Shown here: one piece after another, positions 18,857 through 28,850 of the stretch
Layout of the letters: each line of letters opens with the position of its first letter
How positions within the stretch are numbered: the first letter of the stretch is position 1
NCBI GenBank assembly: GCA_020055645.1
Contig: CM034546.1
Location: 20,832,001-20,896,000, forward strand
Length of the DNA stretch: 64,000 nucleotides
Direction of reading: 5' to 3'
Source of the DNA: Tomocerus qinae
Lineage: Eukaryota > Arthropoda > Collembola > Entomobryomorpha > Tomoceridae
Translations under genes and position numbers: made by a program
Notes under the pieces: model-generated
Told to the model about the DNA's origin: nothing
What the model saw: the letters and a program-made list of their open reading frames with translations, nothing else
Database searches by the model: none

Positions 18857-20345
18857 ATATATTGGGAATGTTTGTAGATTTATTACTGTATTTAGTTCTG
18901 ATATGTGTTTAAAGCGTATTTATGTAGAAAATAAAGAACAGTTGATAGGTTTGGCTTACAATTCCAAGGTTGAAGGTATATATTTTATTTGGTTTTAATA
19001 TTCATTGCTTACTCATTGTATTGTATGAAGGCATATTTAGGATGTATAGAAATGTAATAAAGCTCTTGTTTTATTTGCTCAAGATACAATTTCTACTTTA
19101 AGTTTATTGCACCTAAATGTCGTATACTGACAATATTTAACGTTTATAGCAAATCTAAATGCATATCTAATTCTGCTTAATGTCTTTCTGTCGTCTTATA
19201 TTAATCATCTCATTTGACTATATACTTTGAATTCAATTCAATTCAAACCAAAATTGGTTTTTAAGAAGTAACAAACAAATACTATTTATGTAGAGCTTTA
19301 CTAACTTAAATAGCACTGATTCTCAAAATCAAAAGGAAATCAGAATCGAGTAATATTAACTATGAAAAATCAATTAAAATCAAAAAAAAATTTGTTACTA
19401 AAATTGATTGCGGTATCATAAAAAAGCAATTTACGCAGAAGCGGAATGAAGTATTTTGAGTTAGCAAGAATAATTGATATGAAGGAAATGCAATTAGAAT
19501 ATTCAATGCGTATTTTCTGTTTTAACAGTCAAAAGTCAAAACGAAGACAAAGTGAGCCCAAGTTATCTCAGCAACTTATAGACGTAACTAGCCGGTCACA
19601 GGGCCCAGGCCCTGTTATAAATAAAGCTAGTGTGCATTCCGGGGCAATATTGTAAGATAGATAGAATGTATTTCAGAAACTTCTTCTCCTTACCTACCTG
19701 GTGCGTGAGGAGAAGCAGTTTATTTGCTTGGTCGGATAAAACCGAATAACACTTGGCAGCATAGGTGTAAGTTGAAGGTAAACATCCCATCCAATGCAAA
19801 AAAAGGAATAATCCAACCCCATCCATCCCATCATCACCAAACACCCAAGAAAAGATCAACATCCTATCCAACCCATCACCAACATCCAAATAAGCTAAAC
19901 CATCCCGTTATGCCCATCAAAAATATGCAAATAAAGTAAACCACCCAATACAGCCAACACCAACGCATCCCTTCCAGCCCATCCAAATATCTGGATGGGT
20001 ATGTTTGGTAAAATGGATGGGATGCTTACATCTATGCTTGGCAGTATGCATAATGATGAGTCATAGTAACGTAGACGTAACTTTATACCCCAAGTCAAAA
20101 ATTTGACCCTAATGGCTGGGTGACCAGAGTAATTGCCGATAGTCACAATACAATTCCAACGCACAAATATTGGCCCTTGGTCGTAATAAGGTGAAGTTTT
20201 CTAACTCCGGATTTGGAATAACTTATTACATATACTACCATTAATTTAAAGTGTCAATGCAAGAAAAATGGCAACTTCCATGACATTCATGACTATGACC
20301 AACGAAAATGGCATCATATTAAAGAAATATTCTATACTCATTTGT
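18857..20345. other. Intergenic, repeat debris
   Basis: No gene recognised. It holds a Helitron-like 3' end (19588-19614) and an imperfect inverted pair around 19757-19796 and 20010-20040 sharing a CCCATCCA-type sequence. Confidence 0.4.
19588..19614 (-). mobile_element. Helitron-like 3' terminus
   Basis: On the minus strand a hairpin, CAGGGCCTGGGCCCTG, is followed by 7 nt and CTAG, and the next host base is T. That is the 3' end structure of Helitrons. The sequence to the right (19615-19670) matches that beside the inner hairpin at 40547-40564, so it belongs to the same family. The 5' end was not located. Confidence 0.5.
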
Positions 20346-20347
20346 TA

Positions 20348-20506
20348 AGGGCTACTTATACTCTTCCTATTCCTATCATCATCACCATTTGTGACGTCAA
20401 GACGTCATATCAGTTGATTTTAAATCTACTAAAAAGTGTTTCCAATGAGACGTGTCAATGGTGATGATTGGTGATGATAGGAATAGGAAGAGTCTAAAGT
20501 GGCCTT
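20348..20506. mobile_element. MITE with TA target site
   Basis: Inverted ends of about 40 bp (AGGGCTACTTATACTCTTCC against AAGGCCACTTTAGACTCTTCC), flanked on both sides by TA (20346-20347, 20507-20508). No coding capacity. TA duplication suggests a Tc1/mariner-type source. Confidence 0.75.
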
Positions 20507-20876
20507 TAGTCACCTGCTAAAATTAGGAAAACTGGGTAATGTATGGAAATCAAAAGGTGTTATATTAGAATAATAAATCTCTTCAACACATAGGTGGCAC
20601 ATTCAAAACATACACATTTGAAATTTAAAAAAAATAGCTCACCACTTCATCCCGCTCTGAATATTTTCTATTTAAGAATGGACTTAGCTTTTCTATTTAA
20701 GAGGTAAAACATGTTCTAATACACCTAAATACTGTCATCAAAAATCCACCCGTGAGAGAAGCTAGAAATTAAAAAAATCTAAGATAGCATTTGCCACGAG
20801 TTATTAAATAATTGTAAAAATTTGTGTTTCGTTATGTTTCGCGGACACCCTGTACATTAAGTATGGATTCCACACG

Positions 20877-21214
20877 TTGAAACTGTCGTTACATTGGCCA
20901 AAACCCTCCCGAACCAAGCATTTGATTTTCATGGTACTTACAGATTTAGAATCCAGAAATATCCAATTGACAGATTCTATAATTCTGATGCTTGAGATTT
21001 TCTTTAAATATTTTTAATAATCAAATTCTTAAAGAAGTTTTAAATTGTCCCATTTTTAGGAATTTGATTTTTTAAACTATTTAAAGGAACAATGTCAAGA
21101 TCACAATTATAAAATCTGTTACTGGATATTCCTGGATTCCAAATCTATAAGTACCATCAAAATCAAATGCTTGGTTCTGGAGGAATTTCGCCATATGTAA
21201 CAATAGTTCTTCAA
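20877..21214. repeat. Fold-back inverted repeat
   Basis: Arms at about 20877-21000 and 21097-21214 are inverted copies, roughly 85% alike by eye (core GAACCAAGCATTTGATTTT), with a loop near 95 bp. A diverged single arm seems to lie at 41150-41240. Confidence 0.6.
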
Positions 21215-21244
21215 AAATTGCGAATTTCAAATTCAAGGGAGGTT

Positions 21245-21578
21245 GAGGTTGACCCAAGGAGCTTGGAAGTTGTCATGGTATAGTAGCGTTTTATCAGGAG
21301 GGCCAAGTAGAGAATACCCCTTAAGCGAATTTGAAGATTTATAAGGGACGTTTTTTGAAAAACGTCCCTACCCCTGTCTTCATCAATCTGATATAAACAT
21401 TGATATCCTACTTGCTATCCTCCAATAATTTAATACGTTACCAAAAGCATAGCAACCAGATATTCAGACAAAATTAGAAACCAAATGTCCCTTATAGATC
21501 TTCAAAATCCCTTACGGTGAATTCTGTACTTGGCCCACCTGATTTACCGTCCAAGCTCCTTGGTTTGACCCTAATTTT
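21245..21578. repeat. Second fold-back inverted repeat
   Basis: Arms near 21245-21352 and 21475-21578 are inverted copies (CCAAGGAGCTTGG, GGGCCAAGTA, TATAAGGGAC). A smaller hairpin, GGGACGTTTTT-TG-AAAAACGTCCC, lies at 21345-21368. Possibly one compound element with the preceding fold-back. Confidence 0.55.
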
Positions 21579-22263
21579 TATGCATGGAATATCCTACCAA
21601 GCACAACAATAATAATGTAAAAGTTAGTTTCTAGGAAACAAGAAGCAAGTTTATGATCGATGATTTACTAGAAGATAGCTTTACACACTCAGTATAAATT
21701 AGCAAAAATGCCATTGTTTTAGTACAAAATAGATTTGCATTGTCGTCAATGTCATAGTAACGTTCGAATCGCATTGCTCACCGCATTTCATTTGGTTTTC
21801 AAAAATCATCGAATATTGTACAATACATTGACATTGACGTCAATGTAAAATAGAAGAATTTTTCACACACGGCAGCTTGCGAGGTTAGAGCGTCGAGAAC
21901 GGCCCGCGAAAAGGTGAAATGTAATAATTATATTTCACCTTTTAGCGGATTTGGGGAATTTATACAATCGGTTGAATATTACAAAAATAAGTTAGCGTTA
22001 TCAAATAAAGCCAGAAAAATTTTCTACGTTTTAAAAAACAAATTCGAATTTCTTATGTCATTCTTACTATTTTTCATGAGCACATCAAATGAAAGCATTC
22101 CAAATAGACGTTCATTATAGGCATCATTCAAATAGGCATCTGGCATAATAGTAGTTTAGTTGCAGTCTGTAATTACTCTGAAATGGCAGAAACAGAAAAA
22201 GAACGTGTATTTTTATAACCCATATGTGTCAAGAGGATTTTAAAATCAAGGCTAATAAGCCTT

Positions 22264-22306
22264 ATTAAGTATTGAGCTTTCTGAATCAGAAAGCTCAATA
22301 CTTAAT
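22264..22306. repeat. 43 bp near-perfect palindrome
   Basis: Two perfect 21 bp arms (ATTAAGTATTGAGCTTTCTGA and its complement) are separated by one A. It lies just upstream of the decayed metalloprotease fragment. Confidence 0.9.
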
Positions 22307-22319
22307 CCAAACGCGTATG

Positions 22320-22800
22320 TAGTACCAGATAACTATTCAGGAGTCAGGAGGATTCGATACTGTCATTCTGTTGGAAAACCTTTCTAAATGGGTTTATACA
22401 AACAATCATGTTTTGCCAAAACATGACATGGCTATTTTTATTACCGGAATGGAATCGAATTTAAGATTGCTTGATAGACAAATGGGAACAAGTACTACAG
22501 TTACAGGAAACGCTTATCTAAAATCAGCATGTTATATTGATGATATGAAAAAACAATCTTTTGCAGTGTCGATAGTAGAAGATACGTATTTCAGAGGCGT
22601 CAGTTGTCCCACAATTTGGGAGCATCCCACGACGGTGACGAGGGAATGAATTGTGAAGTGGATGAGGGACACGCACACACTATTATGTCAGAAAAGGATC
22701 AAGTTTTAAGTAACAATGTGTTTCGACTTACGTTTTCCAACTGCAGTATCAAACACATGAAAGATTACATCTACTCAAGCAATGGCCAACAACTTACATT
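22320..22800 (+). pseudogene. ADAM/reprolysin (M12B) metalloprotease fragment, broken
   Basis: One frame (to about 22600) reads like the body of a reprolysin catalytic domain: ENLSKWVYTNN, HDMAIFITG and AVSIVEDTYFRGV, the usual run-up to the zinc site. In another frame, from 22602, follows LSHNLGASHDGDEG, the second half of the HExxHxxGxxHD zinc motif, then GHAHTIMSEKD and a Cys-containing tail. The first zinc-ligand His and the catalytic Glu are missing at the frame change, so it cannot be a working protease as it stands. No other exons were recognised. Reprolysins are zinc endopeptidases of the cell surface or secretion. Confidence 0.6.
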
Positions 22801-24705
22801 ATTGTCCTTCATTTACATACAATCTAATGAAGCTACAAAATGCCTACTTTTACTCAACATTATGATTAAATTTTTATCACTGTACAGGAGCAATAAAAAT
22901 GAATTTAATTCAGTATTACTGAAGCATTGTGAAGCTTGAAATGAGTGATAGAATTTAACCAGGTCAAATAGGGGACAATGTATTTCTGCTACATTTGAAT
23001 AATTTAGACCCCAGTCAGAAGCGAACATCGTATGTCTTTGGGTCGTCGTCTGTCGTAAGTATATAGGTACGTATTCTTCCCATGGTTCGCTCTTAGAAGT
23101 CTTTTAAACGCTACAGTTGATATCTGTGAAGTTTTTTTTACATGTTATAAATAAAATGTACTTTTTAAAGTAAAATAGTTAATATTATTCAAATGGTTTC
23201 TACTTAAACAAAAAAGTCATTCAACTTTTCGATTCTATCAGGGCCGCAACTAGAAAAACATTTGTGAGGGCCACAAGGAAATATCATTGTTAGCGATTTT
23301 TTGCGGTTTGTAGAAAAATATTTTTTTATTTTTCTCACTTTCAGAAAGGGTTAAGTTAGTAGTTTGTAGATACAATTTCACATGGAGATACATAGGACGC
23401 AGTATTTAATTAAAATAAAATTGTAGGCAAAATGACACAAGTTACTTACGCTTACTAATAATAGTAAACTAGGCCACCAGTACTGGTACCGGTTTCTGTG
23501 TCAATACTATTTGGTTTAATTTTGACATAAGCTATTATTAAGGATGTTTGAGCACTTTAGTTGCTATGCCAACGGGTAATTTACAACGGTAAACACAACA
23601 ATAGATAGAAGCACACCACGGTACGGAGCTCTTGCATCATCATTCATCATGGATGCTAGCTATAGCTATTGTCTCACTTCTCGTGGTATAATTTCAGTTG
23701 CTATCATCGTTACCAAAAGGCTCTCATGTATAATCAGAAAAAAATGATTCCGGGATTTTGGTAACTCATAAAAATAACAAAAATTCCATAAAAAATAAGA
23801 AAGAAAATACGGGCGAGAATGAGGATCCTTTATTGAATTTGTGTCGGCAAATGTGAACAAAAATTCAAGATATATTTCTTCCATGTATTTCCCTTTTCCC
23901 TACACCAAATCAAAATTTTTCAAATTGAATTTTCGATTATTAATTTAAAAATGATTTCCAAAAATCGGGCTTTCATGTTCGTCTTAAAAATATCGGTATT
24001 TTCTGAAACTGAAAACCTCTTTACTGTACATTCAGCAGATTTCTCATGAAGTCTGTGATTATTGTAGAGACCAGGTCACCAACTGCTACTGAATTTCGAA
24101 AGTGTTATGTATGTGCCAACATTTATGTTGAATTTGGAAAAATCGCTAATACTAACCCATTATTTTTTAGTTATTTACACACATAGATAGATAGGTAGGT
24201 AAATTTATTACTTTGTCAAGTCTACGGTTATATTATAGAGATTTATGTTTAATTTTTCTACTTAGTTACTTAACAAGGATAATTGAAATTATTTAACGTC
24301 TAGGCAATAAAAACATACTTCATTAGTTAAAATAGTTTCATTAAGCAAGTTAAATATTACGTATTTATGGAGCGTTATCGATAATACGAATGAATTAAAT
24401 GGAAATGAAACAGCAAAAAGCCGTTTTTGACTTTTTTAAATTACATAAAATTGTGATTTGTTATTAAGCGTTATAAAAGTTATATAGAACGCCAATATTT
24501 GTTTTTCCTGCGAAATAGAGGTAAGTAGCAAACTTAAATTTAATCATAGTACAGCTTTAAATGCATGTAATACGGGAACTGACATAGCATAACGACAAAA
24601 AGACTCAATAGTTGATAGTGCAACGAAATACAAAAGGGTGAGCTTTTTCAAGAAAAAAAGGCAACCTTCTTCATGCTTTGCTCAAAAATCCAAATAACCT
24701 ACCTA
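22801..24705. other. Intergenic, repeat debris
   Basis: No gene. At 23242-23290 a fragment (GGGCCGCAACTAGAAAAAC) resembles one end of the MITE at 60683-60789. At 24185-24235 an AGATAGATAGGTAGGTAAA segment resembles flanks of the 384 bp satellite. Confidence 0.4.
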
Positions 24706-24984
24706 CCGTATTTATCGATATAATTCCCCTGTTCAAGATAGTTCCCCTACGGGGGAACTATATCGATTTTTCCCCGTAAATGTCAGCATTCGAAACTATA
24801 ATTCCCCTATTCGAATTAATTCCCCGGTCAAAATTTAGGGCATTTGGTACGTGAAGTACATGTGTACTAAAAGAGAAAGGAAGCAAGAACATTGGTATTG
24901 AAAGGTATAGAATAGTTGCAGTCCACAGTAATCTGAAATGGCAGGAGAACGATTATATTTGACTCCAAGAAGACCCAGTGCATA

Positions 24985-25300
24985 CATATCTCGAAATTTA
25001 ACTTTTAAATTGAAAGCTATCAAATGAAGTGAGGAAACTTCCATTAACAGCGCCAGTAAACAGTTACAAGTTGACCGAAAAAGCTTAAGAGAATGGAAAC
25101 GGAAAAAATTGGATTATGAAAAATTGGCCGACGAAGGTAACAACCAACAGTTCAACAGTTAATTACAGTTGACGAAACTGCGCTATGTTTGGATGGTGCC
25201 AGTGACACGACAGTAGAGGTCAAAGGTTCACAGGAAGTTTCCATTCTGACAACCGGACACGATAAACTAAGAATTAGATTCGTCAGATCTGTCCTCTGAG
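24985..25300 (+). pseudogene. pogo/Tigger transposase remnant
   Basis: The plus strand reads NFKLKAIK, a stop, then SINSASKQLQVDRKSLREWK, the helix-turn-helix start of pogo-family transposases. A little further on come TVDETALCLDGASDTTVEVKG and VSILTTGHDK, matching the first catalytic Asp region of the DDE domain. The stretch between the two is missing and an in-frame stop is present, so the gene is dead. The reading is cut by the nested element at 25301. Confidence 0.7.
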
Positions 25301-25997
25301 CAGGGTTGCCAGGTATACTTAAATGGCAAGTATTATACTTAAATTGGACCCTATACTTAAGATACTTGCAAGTATTTTAAAATACTTAAATTATACTTAA
25401 ATATACTTAAATCAGCTAAAATCGAAAACAAAGAGGTAACTTAAATTCCGTTAATATTAGAAATTAGAACACCCTTTGTTATCGTTCAGATACGTTTACT
25501 AATTGAAATTTTCTCGCGCTTCGCGCGAGTTTAAGTATTTTTGTCTTTAAATCCAGTTTAATAGTCAAAATTATCTTCCAATTTTGAAGGAAATTTATTA
25601 ATAACTTATCAGTGGGGTATAAATAACAACCTCAATTATCTCAATAAACCGTTAAAGCTAAATTACTCAAAAATCGTTAAGTCTTTATTAATCAGTTTTG
25701 AAGTTGAATTTCAAAACTTTCTCGCGCTTCGCGCGAAATGGTATTTTCTCTTGATTTTCTCCTTCATATATGAAGTAATATGCAAGAATATTAATTTCAA
25801 GATACGCAATTTACTTATTTTTGCTTCTTTTTCAACAAAAAACAGTAAATTTGTAAGCTGCGCTTATATTATTGCGCCAAATACGGCTGTATGACATTTG
25901 TAAGCATTCACCAAGACGCGCCCGAAGGGCGCGGGTTGGTAAATGGCTATTGTTGGCCAGGATACTTAAATTCGTTGAAGAAAATCTGGTAACCCTG
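25301..25997. mobile_element. Nested hAT-type MITE with 8 bp target duplication
   Basis: Ends CAGGGTTGCCAG and CTGGTAACCCTG are inverted with one mismatch. The 8 bp CCTCTGAG occurs immediately on both sides (25293-25300, 25998-26005). An 8 bp duplication and CAGGG termini are hAT hallmarks. 697 bp, no transposase. It contains a short run of ACTTAAATAT repeats (25310-25415) and three CG-rich hairpins. Confidence 0.85.
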
Positions 25998-26208
25998 CCT
26001 CTGAGGAAGAAAATTAATTACATTTTAATAAAACTTTAATTTTATTTTTAAATAATGCGTTGATAATCTAATAAATATTGACTTTGAAACTATAATTCCC
26101 CTATTCGAATTAATTCCCCATCTGGGGAACTACATCGATTTTTCTTGGACTAAAAGTGGCCATGAAACTATAATTCCCCAGAGGTGCTAATTCGATAAAT
26201 ACGGTATA

Positions 26209-27011
26209 CCCAAGGGCGTATCTAGAAATTGGATCTAGGGGGTGCTAATTTCTAAAAATGAGTATTACATAAATCAAGCAATTAGAACCGTCATTACAAG
26301 CACGTATACAGAACTGAGTTTCAAAAGGGGCTAATTCCAATAGATATTTTAATGATATTTACTCGCGCGTAGCGCGAAAAGTTTTAGATTTTTTGGCGGA
26401 AATGAGTCAAAAAAGGCCTAAAAAAGGAAATAATCGCGCGGAGCGCGAAATTTTTTGTGATTGTGAGAAAAAATGCCTCTTTTCGTTGATTTTGGTAAAG
26501 CCCATCCCTCAATACGTCCTTGCATATTAGTAAAAAAGAAAAATATACGCGCGAGGCGCGAAAAAATTAAAGATTTTTAATCTTTGTCAAAAATTCCACT
26601 TTATATCAAGATTAAGGGGCTGAGAGCCTTCTAAATATGTGATTTATCTGTCATCACCCACCCAGTTCGGCCGATTTAGTTTTAGATGTTTTAAACAAAA
26701 AACCTCTTTTCAGAAGGGGTCAATTGCTAAGCACATTTCCATTATGTAACAATATAATATAAAGAAATCTCAGATCCTAAGGTTCAATACAGGGAAAAAA
26801 GGATTCGAAAATGTTCAAACATATTCGAAAATGCTCGAAAATAAAATATATGTTATTGTGTCATATGAAAAAGAAAATATGTTTCCTCCAATTTGGAATT
26901 AAATACTTAAATATTACATAAGTGGTGAAAACGCGATAATATCTAGTGTGTTTTCAAAATATTTAGGGGGTGCTTAAGCACCCTAGCACCCCCCCTAAAT
27001 ACGTCCTTGGG
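26209..27011. mobile_element. 803 bp terminal-inverted-repeat element, unclassified
   Basis: Starts CCCAAGGGCGTATCTAG and ends CTAAATACGTCCTTGGG, inverted copies with two mismatches, flanked by TATA (26205-26208, 27012-27015). It abuts the pogo-like element directly. No ORF. It contains three CG-rich hairpins (26363-26377, 26434-26448, 26548-26560) and a C-rich right end. Confidence 0.65.
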
Positions 27012-27036
27012 TATACCACATTTAAAAAGGAGGCCT

Positions 27037-27064
27037 ATATTGAACCTTCGATAATGTAAATAAG
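27037..27064. repeat. 28 bp direct repeat, copy 1
   Basis: ATATTGAACCTTCGATAATG and the following 8 bases recur exactly at 27897-27924, 860 bp away. The following 50 bp are also similar (CTTTCTGNCTGAAAC). The MITE at 27274-27533 lies between them. Confidence 0.7.
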
Positions 27065-27273
27065 GTGTTTATTTCCATATAGCCTTTCTGACTGAAACTT
27101 CTCAACGAGGAACTGAATTGTGCTAAATTTAGTTGGGGAGAATCGATTTACCATGTTTACATAATTTAGACCCAAGAAGTGAAGGTCTCATGTATCTGCA
27201 TTTTCCTTCTGTGGTATGTATTCCAGGATTGGTTTTTAGATGTTATATTTATTTGTTGCAGTTAATGCCTCTA

Positions 27274-27533
27274 CTGTACAAGTCAAAATAAAAGACCCCT
27301 GGGAGCCAAAAATTACATTGACGAATAATTTCAAGGTTTTCTAAAACTTTCATCAAATTTATTAATAAAAAATGCCAAGGCGACAATTTATCTTTCGTCT
27401 AAAGTACCAGCTTCTGAAGCCACAGTTCAGAAGTTTGCTAAAACTTTTGTTTCTTCATAGATACGAATTACAATTTGCCATTTCTCGTAACCTACCCAGA
27501 ATTGCCAGGGGTCTTTTATTTTGACTTGTACAG
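27274..27533. mobile_element. MITE with 29 bp perfect terminal inverted repeats
   Basis: Starts CTGTACAAGTCAAAATAAAA and ends with its exact complement; the perfect arm is 29 bp. TA flanks both ends (27272-27273, 27534-27535). 260 bp, non-coding. Likely mobilised by a Tc1/mariner transposase; perfect ends suggest a recent insertion. Confidence 0.85.
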
Positions 27534-27535
27534 TA

Positions 27536-28850
27536 ATTGTCTATAAGGTTTTTTCCATTTTGTTATATAATCTCACATTTTAAGTAATTCTTAGTTGAAA
27601 TTCTTCCAATTATTTATAGAAATCTTTGAACCCTTTGTTATGGGTTTATATGACGGTATCCTGTGTGTTGTAGTAGATGTCACAAAATGCCGTAAAATGC
27701 CCCACAGAAATTGTGTACAGTAGCTATAGATAAACTATTTAACGTTGCAAAATAAAAAAACACGTGATTTTAAATAGTAAATTTAATTCTGCAAATTGAA
27801 TTTTATAAACAATATTTTATATACAATAGGAGCGCTACAGATATAGCTTAAAAATTCAAATAACCTACCCAACCAACATTTCCAAATATATGGTAAATAT
27901 TGAACCTTCGATAATGTAAATAAGTGTACCATTTCAATAATACATGCAAGCTTTCTGTCTGAAACGTTGGGCTTTGTGGTTATGCTCTAAAAATATAAAC
28001 TGATACTGTTCATCCGTTTCAAAAGTTTAAATTGTAAGAACTTATCTTTGTGAGAATAACGTCAGGGTGCAAAGCATATACAGCAAAACAAATACAATTT
28101 CGGGATGAAAAGTAAGTATCATCTTCTATATGCGTAACCAAATATACAGTTAAACACAGTTAACATATTAATAAAATTACTCCTCTTTTGGGGTTTTTGT
28201 CTTTATAATATACCTAGTTGAATCCCAGCACACAAAATGTGCTAGTAAGTGTTGAAAGCAGTAAATTTCTAGTGACTGCGAATTGGCCTGAATTTCATAG
28301 ACCGTTGATTGGACTCAATACTGATAGTCTAGTCCTTGCTCATTAATTACAAAATATTACCCTTACTCATTAATTACAAAATATTACGGACAAATATACA
28401 AACCTTAATACCAAATTCCATGCGCATGTCCCACTTTTGTTTAAAAGATTACGTTTATGTAGAGTAAAGATTTGCAAGATAGAAATGTTTCAAAATATTT
28501 CTTGGAAATCCTTTTCAACATTTTCTTTGTTTTTCTCATGTCAAACAATCGCCCCGTAATATCCTGATATTTTCTATACAGTTGGTTTGCATACTTCAGG
28601 CTTAAAACTTCTAGTGATAAGCCAATTGAAATCACATCTTGCTACTCTTTGTACTGTAACTTCAATTCAATCTTTTATCAATTTTCAAATTTGATGAAAT
28701 TTATGTCTTCAGTCTTCATTAACTAATTGAATAAGCATTTTCAGATTTTAGAGTAAGATTCACATTGAACTTTATTCATGCAGAAAATTGTGCCTGTTCA
28801 ATAAGAAAGAGGAATCATACTTCATGCAGCTAAGGCAATAAAAATTCAAA
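27536..28850. other. Upstream region of IR4
   Basis: No gene seen apart from short minus-strand frames without motifs (for example 28441-28635, 64 residues). A possible diverged Helitron 5' end on the minus strand lies near 28462 (CTCTACATAAACG..., with GTGGGACATGCGCATGG as at 41716-41735). Confidence 0.35.

Larger units (their letters stand above)
24706..26204 (+). mobile_element. pogo-like DNA transposon, internally deleted
   Basis: Ends are inverted copies of CCGTATTTATCGA, flanked by TA on both sides (24704-24705, 26205-26206). Subterminal repeats ACTATAATTCCCC occur near both ends. The inside holds a decayed transposase (24985-25300) and a nested hAT-type MITE. TA duplication plus a CENP-B-like helix-turn-helix point to the pogo/Tigger branch of Tc1/mariner. 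Confidence 0.75.

Noticed and set aside
28441-28635. 64-residue minus-strand ORF upstream of IR4
   Set aside because: Lys-rich, no motif, no splice context. Could not be supported as a gene.
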